DNA of 6,711 bases from Pseudomonadota bacterium (GCA_023426505.1 JAFAAP010000232.1:1-6711); one strand, 5' to 3'; shown: positions 1 through 5,140, counted from the first letter of the stretch. Notes: generated from the letters alone by a model not told the origin. Numbers and translations are program-made.

Positions 1-111
1 CACCGGGCCGTCATGGCCGAAGGCCGACGGCAGGGTCCAAGCCGGCGTACGGCGGATATGCGGGGCGATGCGGGAATGGGCGTCTTGGATGGCGGCGCGG
101 GTGATGATCAT
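1..111 (-). CDS. PLP-dependent threonine/serine dehydratase-like protein, N-terminal fragment
   Basis: Only the first 37 codons are in the window; the gene continues past the left edge. The peptide opens MIITRAAIQDAHSRI and continues through IRRTPAWTLPSAF. The pattern of an N-terminal helix, then IAPHIRRTP, is what fold-type II PLP enzymes of the threonine ammonia-lyase/serine racemase group show just before the strand leading to the PLP lysine. The lysine motif itself (SxKxRG-like) lies outside the window, so activity cannot be judged. If the family call is right, the enzyme would deaminate threonine or serine to a 2-oxo acid in the cytoplasm. The ATG overlaps the stop codon of the upstream DUF429 gene as ATGA, which suggests an operon with translational coupling. 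Another fold-type II PLP enzyme remains possible. Confidence 0.68.
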   Translation of the reverse strand, partial: MIITRAAIQDAHSRIAPHIRRTPAWTLPSAFGHDGPV

Positions 112-845
112 CGGGGGCGGTGGGTCCAGATGGCGACGGGCAGGCCGTGGGCGTCACGGCCGGGCGGGTCGGGGAAGGATTGCCCTCCACCTGTCGCCAG
201 ATCGAGCGCCACGGTCAACCCCGCAAGCGCATCGATCAGGTCGTCCTCGCCCGCGCCCGGGGGAGGGGCGGCCTCCGTGAGGGCGGCCGGGAGGCCGGCG
301 AATGCCAGGAGCGCGCGCCGCAGCGCCAAGCCCGGACCATGGGGCCTGCTCTTCACCTTCTTGGGCTCGGTGAGCGGCCGCCGCCCGTTGAGCGACCAGA
401 AGGCGAGCTCCGGGTGCACCTCGAAGAGGCGCGGAACCAGATCGGGCCGGGCGCGCAGCAGGGCGTCGATCTCGCGGATCTTCGGAAAAAGGTTGAAGCC
501 CTGACGCGAGACCTTTCGCGGCGGATCGGACGTGTCGAGCGCCAGCGCGCAGGCCGCGCCGTAATCCTCCGCATGCACGGCGGCGCGGGAGGGAATCGCG
601 AAGACCGAGGATTGCCGCGCGCCGAGGAGCCGCCGCACGAGCTGCTCCGGCATCCGGCCCGAGCCGAGCGTACGGTCGGGCAGGCCGATCGGCATGTCGA
701 CAGCGATGAAAGCAGGCGCCTCCGGGCCGTCCAGGATCTCCGCGATGCTCCGCACGATGCGCAAGGAGGCCGAGGCCGGCTCGCCCACCCGCATCAGCGC
801 CGCCATCCAGCCCGTCCGGCATCCATCGATCCCCGCAACCCACAT
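108..845 (-). CDS. DUF429 family protein (predicted RNase H-like fold)
   Basis: This 245-residue cytoplasmic protein has the landmarks of DUF429, a family predicted to adopt an RNase H-like fold with no settled function. It begins with GIDGCRTGW (residues 5-13, Asp7), followed by AVDMPIGLPD (48-57, Asp50), SSVFAIPSR (79-87), the FEVHPE motif (141-146) and EDDLIDAL near the C-terminus (200-207). Asp7, Asp50, Glu142 and Asp201/202 are spaced as an acidic metal-binding set would be in an RNase H fold; a nuclease role is a prediction only. The ATG at 845 is chosen because it keeps the first beta strand carrying Asp7, although no strong Shine-Dalgarno precedes it (GGGGCGG is the best match). The gene is full length. 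It overlaps the downstream dehydratase-like gene by 4 bp and faces away from the CitE-like gene. Confidence 0.85.
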   Translation of the reverse strand: MWVAGIDGCRTGWMAALMRVGEPASASLRIVRSIAEILDGPEAPAFIAVDMPIGLPDRTLGSGRMPEQLVRRLLGARQSSVFAIPSRAAVHAEDYGAACALALDTSDPPRKVSRQGFNLFPKIREIDALLRARPDLVPRLFEVHPELAFWSLNGRRPLTEPKKVKSRPHGPGLALRRALLAFAGLPAALTEAAPPPGAGEDDLIDALAGLTVALDLATGGGQSFPDPPGRDAHGLPVAIWTHRPR

Positions 846-870
846 CAGGCGGTCCGCCCCGTCTTTTCGT

Positions 871-899
871 TTGCGGCGGCAGCATACGGGTCCTTAAAT
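871..899 (+). promoter_or_regulatory. Candidate sigma-70-type promoter for the CitE-like gene
   Basis: TTGCGG at 871-876 and TTAAAT at 894-899 are separated by exactly 17 bp. They lie in the 76-bp divergent gap, with the second box about 12 bp before the ribosome-binding site. TTAAAT is one of the few AT-rich patches in the region. The match to consensus is partial (3 of 6 and 4 of 6), so this is a candidate only. It would give a very short leader. Confidence 0.35.
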
Positions 900-921
900 C
901 AACGCGACAGAGGAGGACCGC

Positions 922-1809
922 ATGACCTTGATCCGCCCCCGCCGCAGCGCGCTCTACATGCCGGCCTCCAATGCCCGTGCGCTGGAAAAGGCTCGGACCC
1001 TTCCGGCCGACGCGGTGATCTTCGATCTGGAGGACGCCGTCGCGCCGGACAGGAAGGAGCTGGCGCGGGACCAGGCCTGCGCGGCCGCGCGGGACGGCGG
1101 CTACGGCGCCCGCGAGGTGGTGATCCGCATCAACGTCCTCGACACCCCCTGGGGCGAGGCCGACCTCGCGGCCGTGGCGCAGGCCGCGCCCGATGCGGTG
1201 CTGGTGCCGAAGGTCTCGTCCGCGGAAGCGCTCGCGGCCGTCGGCATGCGGCTTCGCCGCCACGGCGCGCCGGAGCGCACCCGCGTCTGGGCCATGATCG
1301 AGACGCCCCTCGCGGTGCTGAAGGCGGAGGAGATCGCCAGCTCCGCCCTCGACGTGGATTCGCGCCTCGCCTGCTTCGTGCTCGGCACCAACGACCTCGC
1401 CAAGGAGACGCGGGCGCGGCTCCTGCCCGGACGGGCCGTCATGATGCCCTGGCTGATGCAGGTGCTCGCCGCCGCCCGCGCCCACGGGGTCGACGTGCTC
1501 GACGGCGTCTACAACGATCTCTCCGACGAGGCGGGCCTGAGGGCGGAGTGCGAGCAGGGCCGCGATTGCGGCTTCGACGGCAAGAGCCTCATCCACCCGA
1601 ACCAGATCGCCGTCGCCAACGAGGTCTTCGGGCCGACAGCGGATGAGGTCGCGGCGGCCCGCACGGTCGTTGAGGTGTTCGAGAAGCCGGAGAACGCCGA
1701 CAAGGGCGCCGTGGCGGTGGACGGCCGCATGGTCGAGCGGCTGCACGCCGAGATGGCCAGGCGGGTGCTGGATCTGGCGGAGGCGATCGAGAAGCGGGGG
1801 CGCGGGTAA
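922..1809 (+). CDS. CitE-like HpcH/HpaI aldolase/citrate lyase family protein (CoA-ester lyase or thioesterase)
   Basis: This 295-residue cytoplasmic protein is a full-length single-domain TIM-barrel member of the CitE/malyl-CoA lyase family. Visible landmarks are RRSALYMPASN (7-17), FDLEDAV (34-40, acidic Glu37/Asp38), VIRIN (67-71, Arg69 expected to bind CoA-ester carboxylate), VPKV (95-98), MIETP (125-129, Glu127, a Mg ligand position), GTNDL (155-159, Asp158, second Mg ligand position) and FDGKSLIHPNQI (218-229). Family members cleave or form malyl-CoA, citramalyl-CoA or beta-methylmalyl-CoA, or hydrolyse malyl-CoA (Rhodobacter Mcl2). No citrate lyase CitD or CitF gene is adjacent, so a true citrate lyase beta subunit is unlikely; the substrate cannot be told from sequence alone. 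The start is supported by AGGAGG at 911-916, 5 bp before the ATG. The gene seems to be transcribed alone and ends 5 bp from the convergent Trm112-like gene. Confidence 0.9.
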   Translation: MTLIRPRRSALYMPASNARALEKARTLPADAVIFDLEDAVAPDRKELARDQACAAARDGGYGAREVVIRINVLDTPWGEADLAAVAQAAPDAVLVPKVSSAEALAAVGMRLRRHGAPERTRVWAMIETPLAVLKAEEIASSALDVDSRLACFVLGTNDLAKETRARLLPGRAVMMPWLMQVLAAARAHGVDVLDGVYNDLSDEAGLRAECEQGRDCGFDGKSLIHPNQIAVANEVFGPTADEVAAARTVVEVFEKPENADKGAVAVDGRMVERLHAEMARRVLDLAEAIEKRGRG

Positions 1810-1814
1810 CGCCG

Positions 1815-2027
1815 TCACTCCGTGAGCTGGCGCGCCTCCTCGGGCAGCATGATCGGGATGCCGTCGCGGATCGGGTAGGCGAGCTTCACCCGGCGGCTGA
1901 TCAGCTCCTGGCGCACCGGGTCGTAGTCGAGGGATTCCTTGGAGAGCGGGCAGACCAGCAGCTCGAGGAGCTTCGGGTCGATGCGCGTGGCCTCCACGGG
2001 CTGCGGCTGGGGCGTGTCGTCGGTCAT
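1815..2027 (-). CDS. Trm112 family small protein (YcaR-like)
   Basis: This 70-residue protein matches the bacterial Trm112/YcaR family. After a variable N-terminal tail it has DPKLLELLVCPLSKESLDY (17-35), then RQELISRRVKLAYPIRDG (39-56) and IPIMLPEEAR (57-66). Eukaryotic and archaeal Trm112 activates and stabilises methyltransferases acting on tRNA, rRNA and release factors; the bacterial role is less clear. Classic members bind zinc through a CPxC pair and a later Cys. Here Cys26 is the only cysteine, the second position of the pair being Ser, so zinc binding looks lost, a form I associate with Alphaproteobacteria. It is the last gene of the four-gene operon, 8 bp after the LON-domain gene. 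Its AGGA (2034-2037) overlaps that gene's stop codon, 6 bp before the ATG. The start is the first Met in frame with this site. Confidence 0.88.
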   Translation of the reverse strand: MTDDTPQPQPVEATRIDPKLLELLVCPLSKESLDYDPVRQELISRRVKLAYPIRDGIPIMLPEEARQLTE

Positions 2028-2035
2028 GGACAATC

Positions 2036-2707
2036 CTACTGCATGGTCGAATCGGAGCTCGAGCCGCTGCGGGCGAGCTCGATCTCGGTCAGGGCGATCA
2101 GCACCTCGGCGCGCTTCTTGAGGTTCGGAGCCTCCAGCAGGGCCTGCTTCTCGCGCACCCCGAAGGGGCTCATCATCGAGAGCGCGTTGACGAGAGCCTC
2201 GTTCGGCGCCTCCTCGATGCCCTGCCAGTCGACCCGCACATGAGCGGCCTCGACGAAGTCGCGCAGGGCCTTCACGACGCCCGCCCGGTCGACTTCGTTC
2301 TCGCCGGAGCGGGCAGTGAAATCGGCCTCGAACGGCTCGAAGTTCACCCGGCACTGCCGGTAGAGGGTCGTGGTCGGCATTTCCTCCTCGATGTGGAAGC
2401 GCGCGATGCCGACCAGCGTGATCAGGTAGCGGCCGTCGCCGGTCTCGGCGAACTGGGTGATGCGGCCCGCGCAGCCGACCTGGTAGAGCCTCGGCACCGT
2501 CGCCGAGCCGCCGCCATCGGCATCGGGCTGGACCATGCCGATGATCCGGTCGCCCTTGAGGACGTCATCCACCATCGCCAGGTAGCGCGGCTCGAAGATG
2601 TTGAGGGGCATCTGGCCGCGCGGCAGCAGAAGGGCGCCAGGAAGCGGAAAAACCGGAACGACCTTCGGGCAATCCCCAGGTCCTCGGTAAACCGCGTTCA
2701 TTCCCAT
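2036..2707 (-). CDS. Standalone LON peptidase substrate-binding domain protein
   Basis: This 223-residue protein consists of the Lon N-terminal (substrate-binding, PUA-like) domain only; there is no AAA+ ATPase or Ser-Lys protease domain. Landmarks are VVPVFPLPGALLLPRGQMPL (16-35), NIFEPRYLAMVDD (36-48), GMVQP (57-61), VGCAGRITQF (77-86) and GRYLITLVGIARF (92-104). An alpha-helical C-terminal part (about 140-212) includes LSMMSPFGVREKQALLEAP. Family members are cytoplasmic and have been proposed to bind unfolded protein or act as adaptors, but no function is proven. Met1 is preferred over Met3 because GGGAG (2714-2718 on the minus strand) sits 6 bp before it. The gene lies 27 bp after the CnoX gene in the same operon, and its stop codon is built into the Shine-Dalgarno of the next gene, which favours translational coupling. 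Confidence 0.92.
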   Translation of the reverse strand: MGMNAVYRGPGDCPKVVPVFPLPGALLLPRGQMPLNIFEPRYLAMVDDVLKGDRIIGMVQPDADGGGSATVPRLYQVGCAGRITQFAETGDGRYLITLVGIARFHIEEEMPTTTLYRQCRVNFEPFEADFTARSGENEVDRAGVVKALRDFVEAAHVRVDWQGIEEAPNEALVNALSMMSPFGVREKQALLEAPNLKKRAEVLIALTEIELARSGSSSDSTMQ

Positions 2708-2734
2708 GCCGATCTCCCAAACGGTCGAACGGCG

Positions 2735-3640
2735 TCAAGCGAACAGGATCGAGGAGAGCCTCCGCCGTCCTGCAATCGTCATCTCGTCCATGGGGCCCCA
2801 GGCCTCGAAGAACTGGACGAGTTGCTTGCGTGCGCCGTCCTCGTTCCAATTGCGGTCCCGACGGATGATTTCAAGGAGTTGGTTCGCAGCTTCTTCGCGC
2901 CGGTTGCGGGCGTTCAGGGCGATCGCCAGGTCGAACCGCGCCTGGTGGTTGAGCGGGTCGGCCTCCACCTTGCGCTGCAGGTCCGCGATGTCGCCGAGCG
3001 ACCCTGCCTGCTCGGCGAGCTCGATGGCGGCGCGCGCTCCGAGGATCGCCGGATCCTTCGCCTTGGCGGCGGGCGCGGCGTCGAGCAGGCGCTTCGCGCC
3101 CTCGATGTCGCCCAGCTCGATGTGCAGCTTGGCCAGCGCCGCGAGTGCGGGCGCGTTCTCGGGATCCTGCGACAGGACCGCGGCATAGAGCTCTGCCGCG
3201 CCGCCGGCGTCGCCCTCCTGCGCGAGGCGGTCGGCCTCGGCCAGGAGCTCCTCGGCGGCGCTCGGGCCCAAGGGGCCGACGAGGCGCTCGATGAAGCCCT
3301 TGATCTGGCTCTCCGGCAGGGCGCCCATGAAGCCGTCCACCGGCTGGCCGCGCTGGAACGCGAACACCGCCGGGATCGACTGCACGCCGAGCTGGCCGGC
3401 GATCTGCGGATGCTCGTCGATGTTCATCTTGACGAGCTTCACCTTGCCGCCGGCGGCGCGCACGGCCTTCTCCAGCACGGGGGTGAGCTGCTTGCAGGGG
3501 CCGCACCAGGGGGCCCAGAAATCGACGAGCACCGGCTGCTTCATGGATTCGGCCAGGACATCCTGGCGGAACGCGGCGGTGGTCGTGTCCTTCACGAGGT
3601 CGTCGGACGGCGTCGCGGGGGAGGGGGTGTCGGAAAGCAT
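2735..3640 (-). CDS. cnoX: CnoX/YbbN-type thioredoxin-TPR chaperedoxin
   Basis: The 301-residue product joins a thioredoxin domain (about 15-121) to a C-terminal TPR-like helical region (about 127-295). The active site is VDFWAPWCGPCKQLTP (39-54, Cys46 and Cys49), and the cis-proline is in GVQSIPAVFAF (Pro90). This is the architecture of CnoX (YbbN), a cytoplasmic holdase that protects proteins from oxidative aggregation and hands them to GroEL or DnaK. E. coli CnoX lacks a working CxxC, whereas the Caulobacter protein has one and reduces disulfides; this protein is of the latter type. The ATG at 3640 is preferred because GAGGA (3645-3649) precedes it by 4 bp. A GTG at 3682 would add 14 residues and overlap the stop of the upstream gene as GTGA, but has no clear ribosome-binding site. 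It is the second gene of the four-gene operon. Confidence 0.92.
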   Translation of the reverse strand: MLSDTPSPATPSDDLVKDTTTAAFRQDVLAESMKQPVLVDFWAPWCGPCKQLTPVLEKAVRAAGGKVKLVKMNIDEHPQIAGQLGVQSIPAVFAFQRGQPVDGFMGALPESQIKGFIERLVGPLGPSAAEELLAEADRLAQEGDAGGAAELYAAVLSQDPENAPALAALAKLHIELGDIEGAKRLLDAAPAAKAKDPAILGARAAIELAEQAGSLGDIADLQRKVEADPLNHQARFDLAIALNARNRREEAANQLLEIIRRDRNWNEDGARKQLVQFFEAWGPMDEMTIAGRRRLSSILFA

Positions 3641-3678
3641 GCGATCCTCGAAAGGCAATCGTGACAGGAACTCTCCCT

Positions 3679-4218
3679 TCACATGGGAGCGGCTTGGCCT
3701 TCCGGCAATTCCTGCGGTGGTTCGGGCAGGCGTAGAATCCGGGGCTCGTGCCCCGTCGAGCGGATGAACTTTAGCAGATCCTCGCGCGAAACGCCCGTCG
3801 TCATGGAGTTCACCAGCGGGTGAAAGTTCACCCGCTCGTGCTCCATGAGGTTGGCGTCGAGGATCATGGTCACCTCGCCCGCTCTGTCGTTGACGATGGC
3901 GAACGGCGTCACCGAGCCGGGCTCGACGCCCAAAAGGCTGCGCAGTTGCTCGGCTGACCCGAAGGACAGCCGGCCCGAAGCCCCGATGGCCTCGTGGGTG
4001 CGCTTGAGGTCGATCGCGGTCTCGTCCTTGGCGGTGATCAGGAAGAAGCGGCCTTTCTTGTCCTTCACGAACAGGTTCTTGGAATGGGCGCCGGGGATGC
4101 GCGCCTTCACGGGCCGCGATTCGGCCACGGTGAAGACCGGCTCGTGCTCGACCGTGTCGGCCCGGATGCCGAGTGCGGCCAAATGATCCAGAAGGGCTTG
4201 CGGCGACAGATGGGACAA
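3679..4218 (-). CDS. ProX-type prolyl-tRNA editing deacylase (YbaK/EbsC superfamily, INS-like domain)
   Basis: This 179-residue freestanding editing-domain protein is likely to hydrolyse Ala-tRNA(Pro) in trans (ProXp-ala class), clearing alanine wrongly attached by prolyl-tRNA synthetase. Landmarks are EHEPVFTVAES (24-34), GAHSKNLFVKDKKGRFFLI (43-61) with the conserved Lys47-Asn48 pair, FGSAEQLRSLLGVEPGSVTP (86-105), FAIVND (106-111) and NFHPLVNSMTTG (131-142). The Lys and the HPLxN segment are the expected active-site elements. No ATG fits; the start is TTG at 4218, with GGAGG (4229-4233) a rather long 10 bp upstream. The C-terminal tail (from about 164) is proline-rich and variable. It is the first gene of the operon, and its end overlaps or closely precedes the CnoX gene. 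The family call is strong; the Ala versus Cys substrate assignment rests on family resemblance. Confidence 0.9.
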   Translation of the reverse strand: MSHLSPQALLDHLAALGIRADTVEHEPVFTVAESRPVKARIPGAHSKNLFVKDKKGRFFLITAKDETAIDLKRTHEAIGASGRLSFGSAEQLRSLLGVEPGSVTPFAIVNDRAGEVTMILDANLMEHERVNFHPLVNSMTTGVSREDLLKFIRSTGHEPRILRLPEPPQELPEGQAAPM

Positions 4219-4245
4219 GGCGTCGATACCTCCGGTATGGCCCGG

Positions 4246-4274
4246 CTTCTAGCGAGAGGAGCCCCCCGGCTCAA
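4246..4274 (-). promoter_or_regulatory. Candidate promoter of the ProX-CnoX-LON-Trm112 operon
   Basis: On the minus strand, TTGAGC (4274-4269) and TAGAAG (4251-4246) are separated by exactly 17 bp; each matches the sigma-70 consensus at 4 of 6 positions. The second box lies 27 bp before the TTG start, giving a leader of about 20 nt that holds the GGAGG. The position is right for the first gene of the operon. Not proven. Confidence 0.5.
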
Positions 4275-4277
4275 GAC

Positions 4278-4289
4278 GTTCGTGCGAAC
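4278..4289. repeat. 12-bp perfect palindrome GTTCGTGCGAAC in the divergent ProX/tRNA gap
   Basis: The palindrome starts 3 bp upstream of the candidate -35 box of the minus-strand operon and ends 17 bp before the candidate tRNA -35 box. It could be an operator. Its GTTC-N4-GAAC form is not the alphaproteobacterial LexA box (GTTC-N7-GTTC), so no regulator is named. A chance palindrome is possible. Confidence 0.4.
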
Positions 4290-4306
4290 TTCCCGCCAAA
4301 ACCCTC

Positions 4307-4335
4307 TTGCAATGCGCCGCGAATTGGGGCACATC
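4307..4335 (+). promoter_or_regulatory. Weak candidate promoter for tRNA-Gly
   Basis: TTGCAA (4307-4312) is followed after 17 bp by CACATC (4330-4335), about 35 bp before the mature tRNA 5' end. The -35 box is reasonable for an alphaproteobacterial housekeeping promoter and the -10 box is poor. It is listed because no better pair is visible between 4275 and 4370. Confidence 0.27.
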
Positions 4336-4370
4336 ACGGGCCTCGCAACGACGCCACGGCGTCGCGGAGC

Positions 4371-4445
4371 GCGGGTGTAGCTCAGGGGTAGAGCACAACC
4401 TTGCCAAGGTTGGGGTCGAGGGTTCGAATCCCTTCGCCCGCTCCA
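4371..4445 (+). tRNA. tRNA-Gly (anticodon GCC)
   Basis: A complete 75-nt cloverleaf can be folded by eye. The acceptor arm GCGGGTG pairs with CGCCCGC, with one T-G wobble. The D arm is GCTC/GAGC. The anticodon arm is CAACC, loop TTGCCAA, GGTTG, with anticodon GCC at 4403-4405. The variable loop is GGGTC. The T arm is GAGGG, loop TTCGAAT, CCCTT, closed by a G-T wobble. The discriminator is T, usual for bacterial tRNA-Gly, and CCA is encoded at 4443-4445. This tRNA reads GGC and GGT codons. It is followed by a trailer hairpin and a terminator, so it is probably a single-gene unit. Confidence 0.97.
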
Positions 4446-4447
4446 AT

Positions 4448-4469
4448 TTTCCAAACACCTCGTTGGAAA
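4448..4469 (+). other. Hairpin in the tRNA-Gly trailer
   Basis: TTTCCAA (4448-4454) and TTGGAAA (4463-4469) form a perfect 7-bp stem with an 8-nt loop, starting 2 nt after the encoded CCA. It is followed by ATTCAAA rather than a T-run, so it is not itself a terminator. It may guide 3' processing of the tRNA precursor or protect its end. Confidence 0.5.
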
Positions 4470-4476
4470 TTCAAAG

Positions 4477-4497
4477 GCCGCCTCCGGGCGGCTTTTT
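4477..4497 (+). terminator. Rho-independent terminator after tRNA-Gly
   Basis: GCCGCC (4477-4482), tetraloop TCCG and GGCGGC (4487-4492) make a perfect 6-bp GC stem followed by TTTTT (4493-4497). It is oriented to end the tRNA transcript. On the other strand the stem is followed only by CTTTG, so it would act weakly at best for the VUT gene, which ends at 4513. Confidence 0.88.
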
Positions 4498-4512
4498 GCT
4501 GTTCGGGCCGCC

Positions 4513-5079
4513 CTACGCCCGCACCGGCATGTGGATGCGCTCGTCGCGGCGGCGGATCCAGGCGATGACTGGGATGCTGAGGAGCACCATCCAGGCCTTG
4601 CCGACGATCTGGGGCAGCAGGAAATCGAGGTTGCCGAAGGCGAGCTGCAGGAAGACGGCGCTGTCGATGGCAAGGCCCACGAGGCTGCTCGCCACCACGG
4701 CCAGTACGAGGCCGCGGCGTTGGAGCGGAGTGTAGACCGCAAGATCCGCCAGCTCCGAGAGCAGGAAGGCGGCCGTGGAGGCCACGATGAGCGACCGGGG
4801 CGCCACGGCGGCCGACAGCACGGCGCCGAAAAGGATCGCGGCGAGCGCCCACCACTTGCCGAGGCGCCGCTGCACCAGGTCGCGCAGCACCAGGGCGAGG
4901 CCCACCACCAGCACGGCGCTGGGCGCCGCGATGCCGGGGGCGACCGGGATCAGGCACGGCCCGTCGGGCACGCAGACGGTGCCCACGTTCCCGACCATCC
5001 AGTTGGCGAGCGGGATGCAGGCCGCGAATGCGACCAGGAAGGCGATGCCTTCGACCTTGCGGCGCGTGTCGAGATCCAT
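4513..5079 (-). CDS. VUT family membrane protein (YhhQ-like, putative queuosine-precursor transporter)
   Basis: This 188-residue integral inner-membrane protein has about six hydrophobic segments (roughly 11-28, 51-67, 76-92, 96-116, 123-146, 155-175). The family pattern is clear: NVGTVCVPDGPCLIPVAPG (31-49), then LVLRDLVQRRLG (63-74), SELADLAVYTPLQRR (108-122) and DFLLPQIVGKAWM (152-164). E. coli YhhQ of this family takes up the queuosine precursors preQ0/preQ1 for tRNA modification at position 34. This member is of a shorter subgroup with a Cys36-Cys42 pair, so its substrate is inferred, not known. The ATG at 5079 has AGGA (5087-5090) 7 bp upstream. I saw no clear preQ1 riboswitch in the short leader. 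The gene stands alone between the tRNA terminator and the divergent ABC exporter. No queuosine biosynthesis gene is in view. Confidence 0.85.
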   Translation of the reverse strand: MDLDTRRKVEGIAFLVAFAACIPLANWMVGNVGTVCVPDGPCLIPVAPGIAAPSAVLVVGLALVLRDLVQRRLGKWWALAAILFGAVLSAAVAPRSLIVASTAAFLLSELADLAVYTPLQRRGLVLAVVASSLVGLAIDSAVFLQLAFGNLDFLLPQIVGKAWMVLLSIPVIAWIRRRDERIHMPVRA

Positions 5080-5105
5080 GGCGGCGTCCTGTCTGTCCTA
5101 ACGCC

Positions 5106-5140
5106 GCACCTGCAAGCACCGATGCACCAAAATTGCAAGC
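5106..5140. repeat. Short direct repeats in the divergent VUT/ABC gap
   Basis: GCACC occurs three times (5106-5110, 5116-5120, 5124-5128), spaced 10 and 8 bp. TGCAAGC occurs twice (5111-5117, 5134-5140), 23 bp apart. They lie in the 119-bp gap between two divergent genes, where operators would be expected. The words are short and may arise by chance. Confidence 0.35.

Noticed and set aside
848..858. Palindrome GGCGGTCCGCC just before the DUF429 start codon
   Set aside because: Five-base GC arms around one base are common by chance in DNA this GC-rich, and it sits where only a weak ribosome-binding site would be.
120..1646. Long plus-strand open frame antisense to the DUF429 gene and running into the CitE-like gene
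   Set aside because: Its translation is Arg/Gly/Ala-rich with no recognisable motif, and it overlaps two well-supported genes. It is a by-product of high GC content.
154..1818. Long minus-strand open frame covering the CitE-like gene
   Set aside because: It is out of frame with the real DUF429 gene and antisense to the CitE-like gene, and has a low-complexity His/Arg/Gly-rich translation.
2240..3664. Long plus-strand open frame opposite the LON domain and CnoX genes
   Set aside because: It has no motif, and the minus-strand genes there carry clear family signatures and ribosome-binding sites.
3641..3682. GTG at 3682 as the start of the CnoX gene
   Set aside because: It gives a neat 4-bp overlap with the upstream stop but has no ribosome-binding site, while the ATG at 3640 has GAGGA at a good distance. 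It stays possible as a minor start.
4371..4513. Integration site or genomic island boundary at the tRNA-Gly gene
   Set aside because: There is no integrase, no duplicated tRNA 3' end and no change in composition of the neighbouring genes.
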